DNA of 64,000 nt from Streptomyces lichenis (lineage in GTDB: Bacteria > Actinomycetota > Actinomycetes > Streptomycetales > Streptomycetaceae): the NCBI RefSeq assembly GCF_023218175.1, contig NZ_JALPTH010000001.1, positions 124,001 through 188,000 on the forward strand, written 5' to 3'. Shown one piece after another: positions 53,036-60,617 of the stretch. The notes under the pieces were generated by a model. That model saw nothing but the letters and a program-made list of their open reading frames with translations, was not told the DNA's origin and made no database searches. The position numbers were made by a program, and so were the translations under genes. Within the stretch, counting starts at the first letter, position 1. Every line of letters begins with the position of its first letter.

Positions 53036-53171
53036 GCCCTGCGCCTGCGGGAACGCCGCTCTCCCGGCAATCCCTCCTCGCCCCCACCCGGCGCCAGGGC
53101 GACCAGCAGCCAGACCACTGGTTCGCCGAGCCGGACGGCACATCCCTGGCCTGCCGTCGACTGTCCTGCGG

Positions 53172-53774
53172 TCAGGGCCGGCTCAGTGCCCTCTCGATCG
53201 CGAGGCGGGCCCGGTCCGCGGCCGTCCGGTCATGCTGGAGCTGCATGGCCGCGTTCAGTGCCAGTCCGGCGGCGATGATCTCGAACAGGGCCTGGTCGAT
53301 GTCGAACCCGTCTGGCAGTTCCGCGTTCTCCACCGCGACGGTCAGGTCTGTCCGCAGCTGTTCCTGCCAGCGTGACCACACTTCGGCCACCGCGTCGCGG
53401 ACCCGGCCGGGGCGGCCGTCGTACTCGGTGAGCGCCGCGGTCATCAGACAGCCGCCGGGCAGCAGCGGCGCTTCCAGGTAGTCCACGGAGTTGGCGCACA
53501 CCGCACGCAGCCGCCGCAGACCTGGGTGTTCGCCCAGTGCGGGCTCGACCACCCGGTGCCAGAAATCCACGAACGCCTTGTCCAGCGTGGAGATCTGCAG
53601 CGACTCCTTGGTGCCGAAGTGCTTGTGCACTCCTGACTTGCTCATCTCCAGTGCCTCGGCGAGTCGGCCGATGGTGATGCCGTCCAGCCCTTCCTCGGAG
53701 GCGATCTCAGCGGCACGGCTGAGGATGCGGCCCCTGGTGGCCAGCGCTTCGGCTGCTGAGCGGCGTGGCGACAT
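53172..53774 (-). CDS. TetR-family transcriptional regulator
   Basis: A 200-residue regulator. The HTH domain is ATRGRILSRAAEIASEEGLD, TIGRLAEALEMSKSGVHKHF (residues about 10-55). The C-terminal domain (TetR_C with LEAPLLPGGCLMTAA) resembles the group annotated as 'TetR C-terminal YjdC/LmrA-like'. The ATG at 53774 has no Shine-Dalgarno site but a TATGGT box ends 6 bases upstream, so a leaderless transcript is likely. It is divergent from the metallo-hydrolase gene with 91 bases between, so it probably controls it and itself from the shared promoter region. Confidence 0.9.
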   Translation of the reverse strand: MSPRRSAAEALATRGRILSRAAEIASEEGLDGITIGRLAEALEMSKSGVHKHFGTKESLQISTLDKAFVDFWHRVVEPALGEHPGLRRLRAVCANSVDYLEAPLLPGGCLMTAALTEYDGRPGRVRDAVAEVWSRWQEQLRTDLTVAVENAELPDGFDIDQALFEIIAAGLALNAAMQLQHDRTAADRARLAIERALSRP

Positions 53775-53865
53775 GAGACAACCATAGCGAACGAGCGTCA
53801 GCCATTTACTTAGAGAACGTGCGTACGCTAAATTGATCGCCGTTACCGAGATCGGGGAGTACGGC
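53775..53865. promoter_or_regulatory. Divergent promoter/operator region of the TetR and metallo-hydrolase genes
   Basis: Contains TATGGT (minus strand) as -10 for tetR and TACGCT (53824-53829) as a possible -10 for the hydrolase gene. The A/T-rich arms ATTTA and TAAAT flank the middle, so a TetR operator between them is plausible. Confidence 0.45.
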
Positions 53866-54648
53866 ATGCGAGTGCGACGGTTGGGCTGGGCAGGACTGGA
53901 AGTCGAGGCCGGTGGCAAGCGGCTGGTGATCGACTATGTGCGCGACATCACGCCGCTGTTCACGGGGTGGAAGCCCGGTGACTGGCTGGCAGCGCCGACC
54001 GGGAAGGTCGATGCCGCGCTGGTCACCCACCTGCACCGGGATCACACCGACGCGCCCGCGCTCGCGGAGGTGCTGGTACCGGGAGCGCCAGTGCTGCGAC
54101 CGGCTCCCGGCCACGGTGACGACGTGGACAACGTGGCGACGTTGCTCGCTGAGAGTGAGCTGACCGGGCACCGATTGGCGGCCACTGTCGTCGACACCTG
54201 GTCCACCCATGAGGTCGGGTCGGTCCGCGTCACTGCGGTCCCGGCCGTGGACGGGCTCGGTGACCCACAGGTGAACTGGGTGGTGGAAGCCGACGGGCAG
54301 CGGATCTTCCACGGTGGCGACACGATGTTCCACGGGTACTGGTGGCTCATCGCGCGCCGGTTCAGTCCGTTCGACGCGGTGTTCCTGCCCGCCAACGGTC
54401 CCGTAGTCGACGCGCCACACCTGCAGCCGCCGAGCCCGGTGCTTGCTGCGCTGGACCCTGGGCAGGCGGCTGCGGTGGCGGAGATCCTCGACGCTCGGTA
54501 CGTGGTACCGATCCACTACGAGCCGGAGCAACCGGACAAGATCGCCGGCTACGTCGAAGTCGCCGACCCGGCGAGGGAACTGCGCAAGCACGCCGGATCG
54601 CGTGCACGTGTGCTGGCCGTCGGTGAACGGCTGGACCTGGCCACATGA
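53866..54648 (+). CDS. MBL-fold metallo-hydrolase (UlaG-like)
   Basis: A 260-residue metallo-beta-lactamase-fold protein. The metal motif is THLHRDHTDAP (HxHxDH), with further ligands in FHGGDTMFHG and the C-terminal HYEPEQPDK. The start RVRRLGWAGLEVEAGGKRLVIDY is typical of the UlaG/lactonase-like branch. GGGGAG lies 8 bases before the ATG at 53866. An upstream TTG at 53833 is less likely. The substrate is unknown; the divergent TetR regulator suggests an inducible detoxification or catabolic role. Confidence 0.9.
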   Translation: MRVRRLGWAGLEVEAGGKRLVIDYVRDITPLFTGWKPGDWLAAPTGKVDAALVTHLHRDHTDAPALAEVLVPGAPVLRPAPGHGDDVDNVATLLAESELTGHRLAATVVDTWSTHEVGSVRVTAVPAVDGLGDPQVNWVVEADGQRIFHGGDTMFHGYWWLIARRFSPFDAVFLPANGPVVDAPHLQPPSPVLAALDPGQAAAVAEILDARYVVPIHYEPEQPDKIAGYVEVADPARELRKHAGSRARVLAVGERLDLAT

Positions 54649-54864
54649 CCGGACCATGCCGACGGGTGAAAGCCGCCATTCCCCACGCTGTACGGCCGCG
54701 TGAGCCCGCGAGGGTTACTGGAACGAGTCGCGCGAGATGAGAGTCCCTATCAGCAACCAGAGCGGCTCTCCCGCGCTGCTCCGGCGGGTCTTCGAGGAAA
54801 CCCGCTCGCCGCGGTTCCGGCCGCCGGCCATGGTGCTGTTTTCGGATGGCCAGGCCTTACCGCC
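54649..54864. other. Gap before the first helicase gene, nothing convincing
   Basis: Open frames on both strands are present (for example a minus-strand frame ending WLLIGTLISRDSFQ near 54715) but show no family likeness and no good ribosome site. Confidence 0.4.
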
Positions 54865-54950
54865 TAAGATCACCACAACCGAATTGCGGCCCGACGGGCT
54901 TCCTGGACAGGACAGGCCCCCACCCGCACGAGTCACTCGTGCCCTGGGGG
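54865..54950 (+). promoter_or_regulatory. Promoter and structured leader of helicase gene 1
   Basis: A -10 box TAAGAT (54865-54870) is followed by the block GCGGCCCGACGGGCTTCC (54886-54903) and, after 12 bases, a hairpin: CCCCCA-ccc-GCACGAG, loop TCA, CTCGTGC-cc-TGGGGG (54917-54950). The final GGGGG is also the likely ribosome-binding site, 9 bases before the GTG at 54960, so the hairpin could block translation. The same elements occur upstream of helicase gene 2. Confidence 0.7.
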
Positions 54951-54959
54951 AACCACCTC

Positions 54960-57095
54960 GTGTCCATGCTCCTTCTGAGACTTTCGGCTCAGGATCTGCT
55001 CACTCTCGACTCGCGCGACCGGATGGTGCCGCATCTGGCGGCCCGGTGGCGGTACTTCCGGGGAGCGGACGCCTCGGAGTCCGAGCGTTCCGCCTGGGCG
55101 GAGAGTCTGGTGAGCCTTGCGAGCGACCTGGTCGCGGCGGGACGGGGGAACGTGGAGATGATCGTCGAGTGTGCGGCCACTCTCGACGAGGCGGTCTGCC
55201 CCGGCGATCCCCGTCTTGTCGACGTCGTTCTGGTGGGGCGCCATCCAGAGCGGCACGTGCCTTCCGTGCAGTTGGTCGAGTTGAAACGCTGGTCGACGGT
55301 GAGCCGGGTGGAGCAGGCGGCCGCGGGCCTTCTGCATGTGCCTGGCATCAAAGAGGAGAAGAGGCATCCGGCGCTGCAACTGAGAGCGAACTACGAGGCG
55401 TTCACGAGTCCTCGAGGTCCGTTTCACGGTGCCGACTTCGAATGCGGCGGTTTCGCCTACCTGCACAATGCCACCGAGGAATCCGTGAGGACCCTGATCG
55501 ACGTGGACGCGCCGACAGGTGCCTATGCCCGCGTCTACACAAGTGACCGACGCGAGCAACTGCTGTCCGATCTCAGGACGAACTTCGCGGAGAACGGCGC
55601 GGCCTCCATGGCCGAGAGAATGCTGCAGAGCATGGGACTGCGGAACACTCCGCTGCTCGATGCCATGATCTGGTCCCGCGGAGCCGACACCGTCTTCACC
55701 CTGCGAGGCCGGCAGAAGGTGGTCGCGGATCAGGTCCTGGAGACTGCCTCGAGGGTCCTGCCGGATCCTCGACGGCCCGCCGTGGTGCCGGACGAGCGAC
55801 GTGTGGTCTTCCTCGTGACGGGCGGGGCGGGAACCGGTAAGAGCGCGATCGGCCTGCAGATCAAGGCAGAGCTGGAGGCCCAAGGCCGTACGGTCAAATA
55901 CGCCAGCGGCAGCCGGGCGTTCAACGGGGCTCTTCAAGAGCACGTCGGCTATGGGGATCGGCAGTTCAGGGAGACGTTCACCTATTTCAGCAGCTTCGTC
56001 ACCCCACCCGACCCGCTCCTGGACGTGCTGATCTGCGATGAGGCACATCGGCTCCGGGATCGGTCGACCAGCCGATTCTGGAAACCCGAAGAGCAGGGAA
56101 CCGGCCCGCAGGTCGATGAGCTCCTGGCTGCGTCCCGCTTGACGGTGTTCTTTCTGGACGAGGGGCAGTCCGTGAGACCGAACGAGGTCGGAACCGCCGA
56201 TCTGATCAAGGACGCAGCCGAGCGACACGACGCTCTGGTCATTCCTTACAAGCTGAGGGAACAGTTCCGATGCGGAGGCAGCGACGCCTACGTCCGCTGG
56301 GTGAAGGCGTTGCTCGGCGTGACGGACGAGGAGCCCGGCAAGTGGCGCCCGGACGGACTGATGCACATCGAGGTGGCGGACACCCCGGAAGAACTCGAGC
56401 AGATCATTCGGGCGGAAGTGCTGGCCGGTGCGTCCGGGCGCATGGTCGCCGGCTACTGCTGGCCGTGGACCAAGCCGCTCGGTGAGGAGCGGCGACTGGA
56501 GGCCGACGTCCGTATCGGTGAGTGGCACCGGCCGTGGAACGCGGACAGCGAAAGCTTCTGCGAGAACGAGGCGCCGCCGTCGAGGATCTGGTCCGTGCAC
56601 GAGAACGGCCTGGGGCAGATCGGCTGTGTCTACACCGCGCAGGGACTCGAATGGGACTGGTGCGGGGTGCTCATGGGTGATGACATGGTGCGCCGCGGTG
56701 ATCAGTGGGTCTTTCGGCGGGGCAAGGAACTCAAGACAGCGGAGCCGGGCGTCAAGCGGGTCGCAGAGCCCGGTTCGTTCGATCCCAAAGTGAAGGCCGG
56801 CAGTGTCGATGACGACGAGTTCGCGCGTCTCGTCCGGCACGCTTATCACGTGCTGATGACCCGGGCCAGTCGTGCCACGGTGCTCTATTCCACGGACCAG
56901 GAGACCCGGGACTACCTCAAGGACCTCGTCGGCAAAGCCGAGATCCACGGGCTGCGTCCCACGTGGGAGAACCTGCCGGTGGAGGCGCGTCTACCGCATC
57001 TGCCCCGACCTGGCCGAGGGCGGGGGCGGGGCAGGAGCAAGGGGGGACGTCGGAAGGGCGGGGAGTCGCAAGCTCCCGAGATGAGGCTGTTCTGA
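54960..57095 (+). CDS. DUF2075 (Schlafen-3-like) helicase with N-terminal PD-(D/E)xK-like nuclease domain
   Basis: A 711-residue protein. The N-terminal domain (residues about 40-230) shows a restriction-nuclease-like pattern: E66 (NVEMIVE), D88 (LVDVVLVG) and E107-x-K109 (LVELKRW). The helicase part has Walker A GGAGTGKSAIG (K294), Walker B LICDEAHRL (D360, E361), the Q-containing motif FFLDEGQSVRP, CVYTAQGLEWDW and the motif-VI-like VLMTRASRATVLYSTD. The basic tail (RGRGRGRSKGGRRKGG) could bind nucleic acid. DUF2075 proteins are often found in mobile or defence settings; no function is proven. GTG at 54960 follows GGGGG; GTG 54939 would lie inside the leader hairpin. Codon use is less GC-biased than the core genes. 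Confidence 0.85.
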   Translation: MSMLLLRLSAQDLLTLDSRDRMVPHLAARWRYFRGADASESERSAWAESLVSLASDLVAAGRGNVEMIVECAATLDEAVCPGDPRLVDVVLVGRHPERHVPSVQLVELKRWSTVSRVEQAAAGLLHVPGIKEEKRHPALQLRANYEAFTSPRGPFHGADFECGGFAYLHNATEESVRTLIDVDAPTGAYARVYTSDRREQLLSDLRTNFAENGAASMAERMLQSMGLRNTPLLDAMIWSRGADTVFTLRGRQKVVADQVLETASRVLPDPRRPAVVPDERRVVFLVTGGAGTGKSAIGLQIKAELEAQGRTVKYASGSRAFNGALQEHVGYGDRQFRETFTYFSSFVTPPDPLLDVLICDEAHRLRDRSTSRFWKPEEQGTGPQVDELLAASRLTVFFLDEGQSVRPNEVGTADLIKDAAERHDALVIPYKLREQFRCGGSDAYVRWVKALLGVTDEEPGKWRPDGLMHIEVADTPEELEQIIRAEVLAGASGRMVAGYCWPWTKPLGEERRLEADVRIGEWHRPWNADSESFCENEAPPSRIWSVHENGLGQIGCVYTAQGLEWDWCGVLMGDDMVRRGDQWVFRRGKELKTAEPGVKRVAEPGSFDPKVKAGSVDDDEFARLVRHAYHVLMTRASRATVLYSTDQETRDYLKDLVGKAEIHGLRPTWENLPVEARLPHLPRPGRGRGRGRSKGGRRKGGESQAPEMRLF

Positions 57096-57116
57096 CAAGA
57101 GCTGTCGTATGAGTGA

Positions 57117-57143
57117 GGTGGCGGACTCACCGGGCCCGCCACC
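57117..57143. terminator. Hairpin between helicase gene 1 and the 42-aa gene
   Basis: GGTGGCGG (57117-57124) pairs with CCGCCACC (57136-57143). It follows both convergent stops (57095 and 57152) and can terminate either transcript. Confidence 0.55.
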
Positions 57144-57151
57144 GGCCCGCA

Positions 57152-57280
57152 CTAGAAGAGCAGGCCTGCCATCGCGACCAGGGCCGTCACCAGGAGATTG
57201 GAGACGACTGCGGCGGCGATCTCGATCAGGATCTCGCGGATCCGTTCACGACGCGCACACGTGCACTCGACTGAGGTCAT
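57152..57280 (-). CDS. 42-residue single-span membrane peptide (DUF6408-like)
   Basis: Reads MTSVECTCARRERIREILIE, then AAAVVSNLLVTALVAMAGLLF: a short basic amphipathic start followed by one membrane helix. GGAG lies 5 bases before the ATG at 57280. Size and layout resemble the small streptomycete DUF6408 peptides, which have no known role; a toxin-like or membrane-effector activity is possible but unproven. It lies on the same strand as helicase gene 2, downstream of it by 263 bases, and tail-to-tail with helicase gene 1. A CATAAT element (minus strand, 57448-57453) may be its own -10 box. Confidence 0.65.
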   Translation of the reverse strand: MTSVECTCARRERIREILIEIAAAVVSNLLVTALVAMAGLLF

Positions 57281-57543
57281 GGCCACTCCAGAACAGTGAG
57301 ATGGGAATGGCAGGGGGACGCCCTACCGGGCATCCACGCTCGCGTCGCATGGGAACACACGACGGGCACAACCATTCCTCACCGGCAGCTCATTGGGGCG
57401 AGCACACGCACTGCAGCCTCGTACCCTCCGGGAAGGTGCGCAGCGCGATTATGCTATCTCGTGAGTCCGCGCAGGAGTACGGATTTCCCAGTTCCAGTCC
57501 CAGTCGCACGTGCGCCCCAGGCGTGACCGGGTGCCTACGACGT
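57281..57543. other. Gap between the small peptide gene and helicase gene 2
   Basis: No gene is seen. It should hold the promoter of the 42-aa gene and the terminator of helicase gene 2, neither of which is clear. Confidence 0.4.
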
Positions 57544-59415
57544 TCACAGCGTCGGGGGGATCAGCGAGCGGAGCTTTTCGCGGGTCTCCGGGTCCGTCGA
57601 GTAGATGATCGTGCCGATCATGCCCCGCGTCAGCAGCACCTTGTACGTGTTGCGGACGAGGCGGTCGACGTCCTCGTCGGCGGTGGCCCTGGTGAAGGAC
57701 GGGTCCTTCGAGGCGCTTCGGTCCACCACCCATCGGCCCGTACGCCAGACGAGGTCCGGACCCATGATCACGCCCGACCAGTCGTACTCGAAGCCCTGCG
57801 CGGTGTAGACGCACCCGACTTGTCCGAACCCTGCCGGGTCAGTGGCCCAGAGGGGTGCCGGCGGGGCGCCGAGCAGGGCGCGGTCGCCAAAGAGGTTCCA
57901 CGGCCTGGCCCAGTCGCCGATGACTACATCGGTGGGCAGGGTGTGCATGTTGGAAGTGATCTTCGTCGTCCACTTCCAGCAGTAGCCCGCGGACATGCGT
58001 GCGCCGTAGCCCTGGGCTCGTCGGGCGGCCAGGAAGTCCTCCAGCTCCTGGGGGGTGTCCGCGGTCAGGAGCTGTACCTTGCCGTCCGGCTCCCACACGG
58101 TGGGTGCGTTTCCTTCGAGCCCCAGGAGATCGACCGCCCAGCGCAGGTAGGCGTCGCTTCCACCGCACCGGAACTGGCTGTCGAGATTCACCACTGTGCA
58201 GTCCAGTCCCTGCTCGGCCGCGGCGGACCGGATCTGTTCCACGGTTCCCATCTCGCCGGGACGCACCACCTGGTGCTGGTCCAGCAGGAACACCGGAACC
58301 CGCGCGGCGTCCATCAGCTCCGCCACCTGCGGTCGGCCGGTCCGCAGAGCCGCCTTTGTGTAGCGGTTGGCGGAGGTCTTGCGCAGCCGGTGCGCCTCGT
58401 CGCAGACCAGCACGTCGAGGTCGTTCGGCTCAGCCTCCATGAAGCTGTTGAAGTAGCGGAAGAGTCGTTGGACCTCAGGCTTGCGGGCGCCGGCGACCTT
58501 GCGCATCGTCTTGGTGAAGGACTGCGAACCAGTGGCGTGCAGGGCCGGTACCCCGCGCCGGTAGAGGTCGCCCAACAAGGAGAGGGCGATCACGCTCTTG
58601 CCGGAGCCTGGCCCGCCGGCCACGACGACGACCTGCTTGCGGTTGGACCGTCGGGCCTGCCGAACGGCGGACATGACCGTTTCGTAGGCGAGTCGCTGTT
58701 CGTCCAGCAACACGAACTGCTCCCGGTTGCGCACCTCTTCGGCGGCAACGGCCATCAGCTGCCTTGACGGTCGCACCTTGCCCTGCAGCAGGGCGTCGGC
58801 TGCCTCGGCACCCGGCTTCGCCGCCAGCCTGGAGCGGAGGTAGCCGAGGAAGGCGCCACGCTGGTCACCAGTGAACATCCGGCCCCGATCGTCCTCGGTG
58901 ACGGCGCGGAGCCCCGCCACACCGAGGTCGGTCGCGTTGTGCAGGTAGGCGACCCCAGCGACCGAGTCGGGGATCCGCTCCAACGCGCCGTTGAACGAGA
59001 TGAGGTAGTCGCAGTAGCCGCGCACCTGCTCGATCGGGTTGAGGATCGGATCCGCGTAGGTGTCGATGCGGCACAGCAGCGGATCGTCCTCCTCCGGGTA
59101 GGCCTCGCTCCACTGCTTCAGCTCGACCACCACGTACGAGGGCTCCCTGGTACTCGGATGAACACCGGCAAGTACCACGTCCGCGCGCTTGCTGGTCAGG
59201 GGCAGCGCGTACTCCAACATCATCTCGACTTCACCGAGCCCGGCTTCGATGAGCGCGTGGACGAGCGCCGGGATGCTCCGCTCCCAGGAGCGCACCTCCG
59301 ACGGCTGCGGCTGGTGGCGGTGTCTGTGCCGGAAGTTCTCGGTCAGGAGCTCAACCAGCCGTCCTTCAACGCGGGTGCGGTTGGCCAGCGACGCCGCGGA
59401 CTCACGGAACAGCAA
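57544..59415 (-). CDS. DUF2075 (Schlafen-3-like) helicase with N-terminal PD-(D/E)xK-like nuclease domain, paralogue
   Basis: A 623-residue protein built like the one encoded at 54960. Nuclease-like residues: E64 (EVEMMLEY), D79 (RADVVLAG) and E98-x-K100 (VVELKQW). Helicase: Walker A GGPGSGKSVIA (K273), Walker B LVCDEAHRL (D339, E340), FLLDQHQVVRPGE, CVYTAQGFEYDWSGV and VLLTRGMIGTIIYSTD. It lacks the basic tail and differs from its partner over most of its length, so the duplication is old or the genes came together. TTG at 59415 is chosen because GGGGG lies 7 bases upstream; GTG at 59436 would lie within the leader hairpin. The gene points toward the other helicase (tail to tail). Confidence 0.85.
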   Translation of the reverse strand: MLFRESAASLANRTRVEGRLVELLTENFRHRHRHQPQPSEVRSWERSIPALVHALIEAGLGEVEMMLEYALPLTSKRADVVLAGVHPSTREPSYVVVELKQWSEAYPEEDDPLLCRIDTYADPILNPIEQVRGYCDYLISFNGALERIPDSVAGVAYLHNATDLGVAGLRAVTEDDRGRMFTGDQRGAFLGYLRSRLAAKPGAEAADALLQGKVRPSRQLMAVAAEEVRNREQFVLLDEQRLAYETVMSAVRQARRSNRKQVVVVAGGPGSGKSVIALSLLGDLYRRGVPALHATGSQSFTKTMRKVAGARKPEVQRLFRYFNSFMEAEPNDLDVLVCDEAHRLRKTSANRYTKAALRTGRPQVAELMDAARVPVFLLDQHQVVRPGEMGTVEQIRSAAAEQGLDCTVVNLDSQFRCGGSDAYLRWAVDLLGLEGNAPTVWEPDGKVQLLTADTPQELEDFLAARRAQGYGARMSAGYCWKWTTKITSNMHTLPTDVVIGDWARPWNLFGDRALLGAPPAPLWATDPAGFGQVGCVYTAQGFEYDWSGVIMGPDLVWRTGRWVVDRSASKDPSFTRATADEDVDRLVRNTYKVLLTRGMIGTIIYSTDPETREKLRSLIPPTL

Positions 59416-59422
59416 GGAAGTG

Positions 59423-59528
59423 CCCCCAGGCAGCACGAAGTAGCTCGTGCGGGTGGGGGCATGTCCTTCGGTTCCACAGGAGTGGGGCGGAAGCCCGTCG
59501 GGCCGCTGAGATGGTCTTCGTCATCCTA
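59423..59528 (-). promoter_or_regulatory. Promoter and structured leader of helicase gene 2
   Basis: On the minus strand: -10 box TAGGAT (59523-59528), then GCGGCCCGACGGGCTTCC (59489-59506), then after 28 bases a hairpin: GCCCCCA-ccc-GCACGAG, loop CTA, CTtCGTGC-tgcc-TGGGGGC (59422-59460). The 18-base block and the 17-base 5' arm GCCCCCACCCGCACGAG are identical to those of helicase gene 1; only loop and spacer differ, and pairing is kept. Confidence 0.7.
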
Positions 59529-59822
59529 GAACAGGCTGTGGATCAGCCACCGCGGGTCTGCCGGCCCTCCGCCACCGCTGTGAACCGCAGCTCACCGATG
59601 CCTCCCGGGCGGCGCCAGCCCGAGCGGGCCGCCGGACAGTCCTGGCCTTGTGCCGTGTCCCGCGGAGGGGCTCGGGGCATTCGGCACCCCGACCATGGGC
59701 AGGGTGATCGCACCTCTTCTCCGCTGCTTGGTCACAACTCCATCACCACGGGAGCGTGTGGCACCACGGAGGGTCGGGCGCTCGCTACGGTCAGGTCCTC
59801 ACGAACCATCCTGGGGGACGCG
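59529..59822. other. Divergent gap before the PASTA lipoprotein gene
   Basis: No gene is seen. A TACGGT element near 59787 may be the -10 box of the lipoprotein gene, giving a leader of about 30 bases with GGGGGA before the TTG start. Confidence 0.4.
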
Positions 59823-60452
59823 TTGAACACCCGTACCGTCATCGCCGTGCTCGCGTGCACTGCCGCGGTGGCCCTCGTCGGTTGCGATCCGGCCGCCACC
59901 GGGCCGAGCCCGGCCGCTACGGGGTCGACCCCGGCCGCATCCGCCGCCACCCGGCCCACCGCCGACGCGTCGGCCGAGAGGAAGGCGGTTCTGAACTTCG
60001 TCGGCATGGGGCTGCAGTCCGCCCAGGACGCCGCGCAGGAGGCGGGCTTCTTCGCCCTCACGTCGCACGACAGCGCCGGGCGGGGTCGCGTGCAGGCCTT
60101 CGACCGGAACTGGAAGGTCTGCTCGCAGAACGTGGCGGCCGGCAAGACCGTCCCGACCGACACCGCGCTGGACTTCGGCGCGGTGAAGTTGGAGGAGGAG
60201 TGCCCGGCCGGCGACGCCAAGGCGCCGGACGCGGCCGGTGGAACCATGCAGGACTTCGTCGGGAAGTCCGTGAAGGTCGCCCGCGACGCGCTCGACTCCG
60301 GTACGTCGATCACCGTCACCGACGCGGCTCAGGGGCGGATGGTGCTGATGGAGAGCAACTGGCAGGTGTGCGCTCAATCGCCTTCGGCGGGTACGGCGTT
60401 GAACGGGCAGCCGGTCGAGTTCACCGCGGTGAAGTTCGGGGAGGGCTGCTGA
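59823..60452 (+). CDS. Lipoprotein with two PASTA-like repeats
   Basis: A 209-residue exported protein. TTG start at 59823 follows GGGGGA. The signal peptide NTRTVIAVLACTAAVALVGC carries a lipobox (LVGC), so Cys20 or nearby is lipidated and the protein is tethered outside the membrane. After a Pro/Ala/Thr-rich linker come two similar modules (about residues 55-130 and 140-209): each starts with (N/D)FVGxxxxxAxDAA, has a NWxVC(S/A)Q stretch and ends with a Glu/Cys pair, so each has two cysteines that could bond. PASTA modules bind cell-wall or beta-lactam-like ligands; the role here is unknown. Confidence 0.85.
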   Translation: MNTRTVIAVLACTAAVALVGCDPAATGPSPAATGSTPAASAATRPTADASAERKAVLNFVGMGLQSAQDAAQEAGFFALTSHDSAGRGRVQAFDRNWKVCSQNVAAGKTVPTDTALDFGAVKLEEECPAGDAKAPDAAGGTMQDFVGKSVKVARDALDSGTSITVTDAAQGRMVLMESNWQVCAQSPSAGTALNGQPVEFTAVKFGEGC

Positions 60453-60617
60453 TGCGCTGCCGCCCCGCGCGGCCGACCGGGGGCTGACGGACAGGGGCGG
60501 GTGATCTCGGTTACACGTCGGGGGAAGGTCTGGACCTTCTGTCCTGGTGCGCTGCCAGACTTCGGGCGTCCCATCCGGTGACCGCGTATGACGTGGCCCA
60601 GTCCCGACGAGGTGCAG

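Noticed and set aside
54715..54936. Possible transposase 3' end on the minus strand (WLLIGTLISRDSFQ)
   Set aside because: Too short, no inverted repeats or catalytic motifs nearby; likeness to transposases could not be supported.
54737..55546. Plus-strand frame overlapping the start of helicase gene 1
   Set aside because: It overlaps the helicase in another frame and is Gly/Arg-rich without motifs.
57109..58767. Long plus-strand frame opposite helicase gene 2
   Set aside because: Antisense shadow of the helicase; no recognisable domain and no ribosome site.
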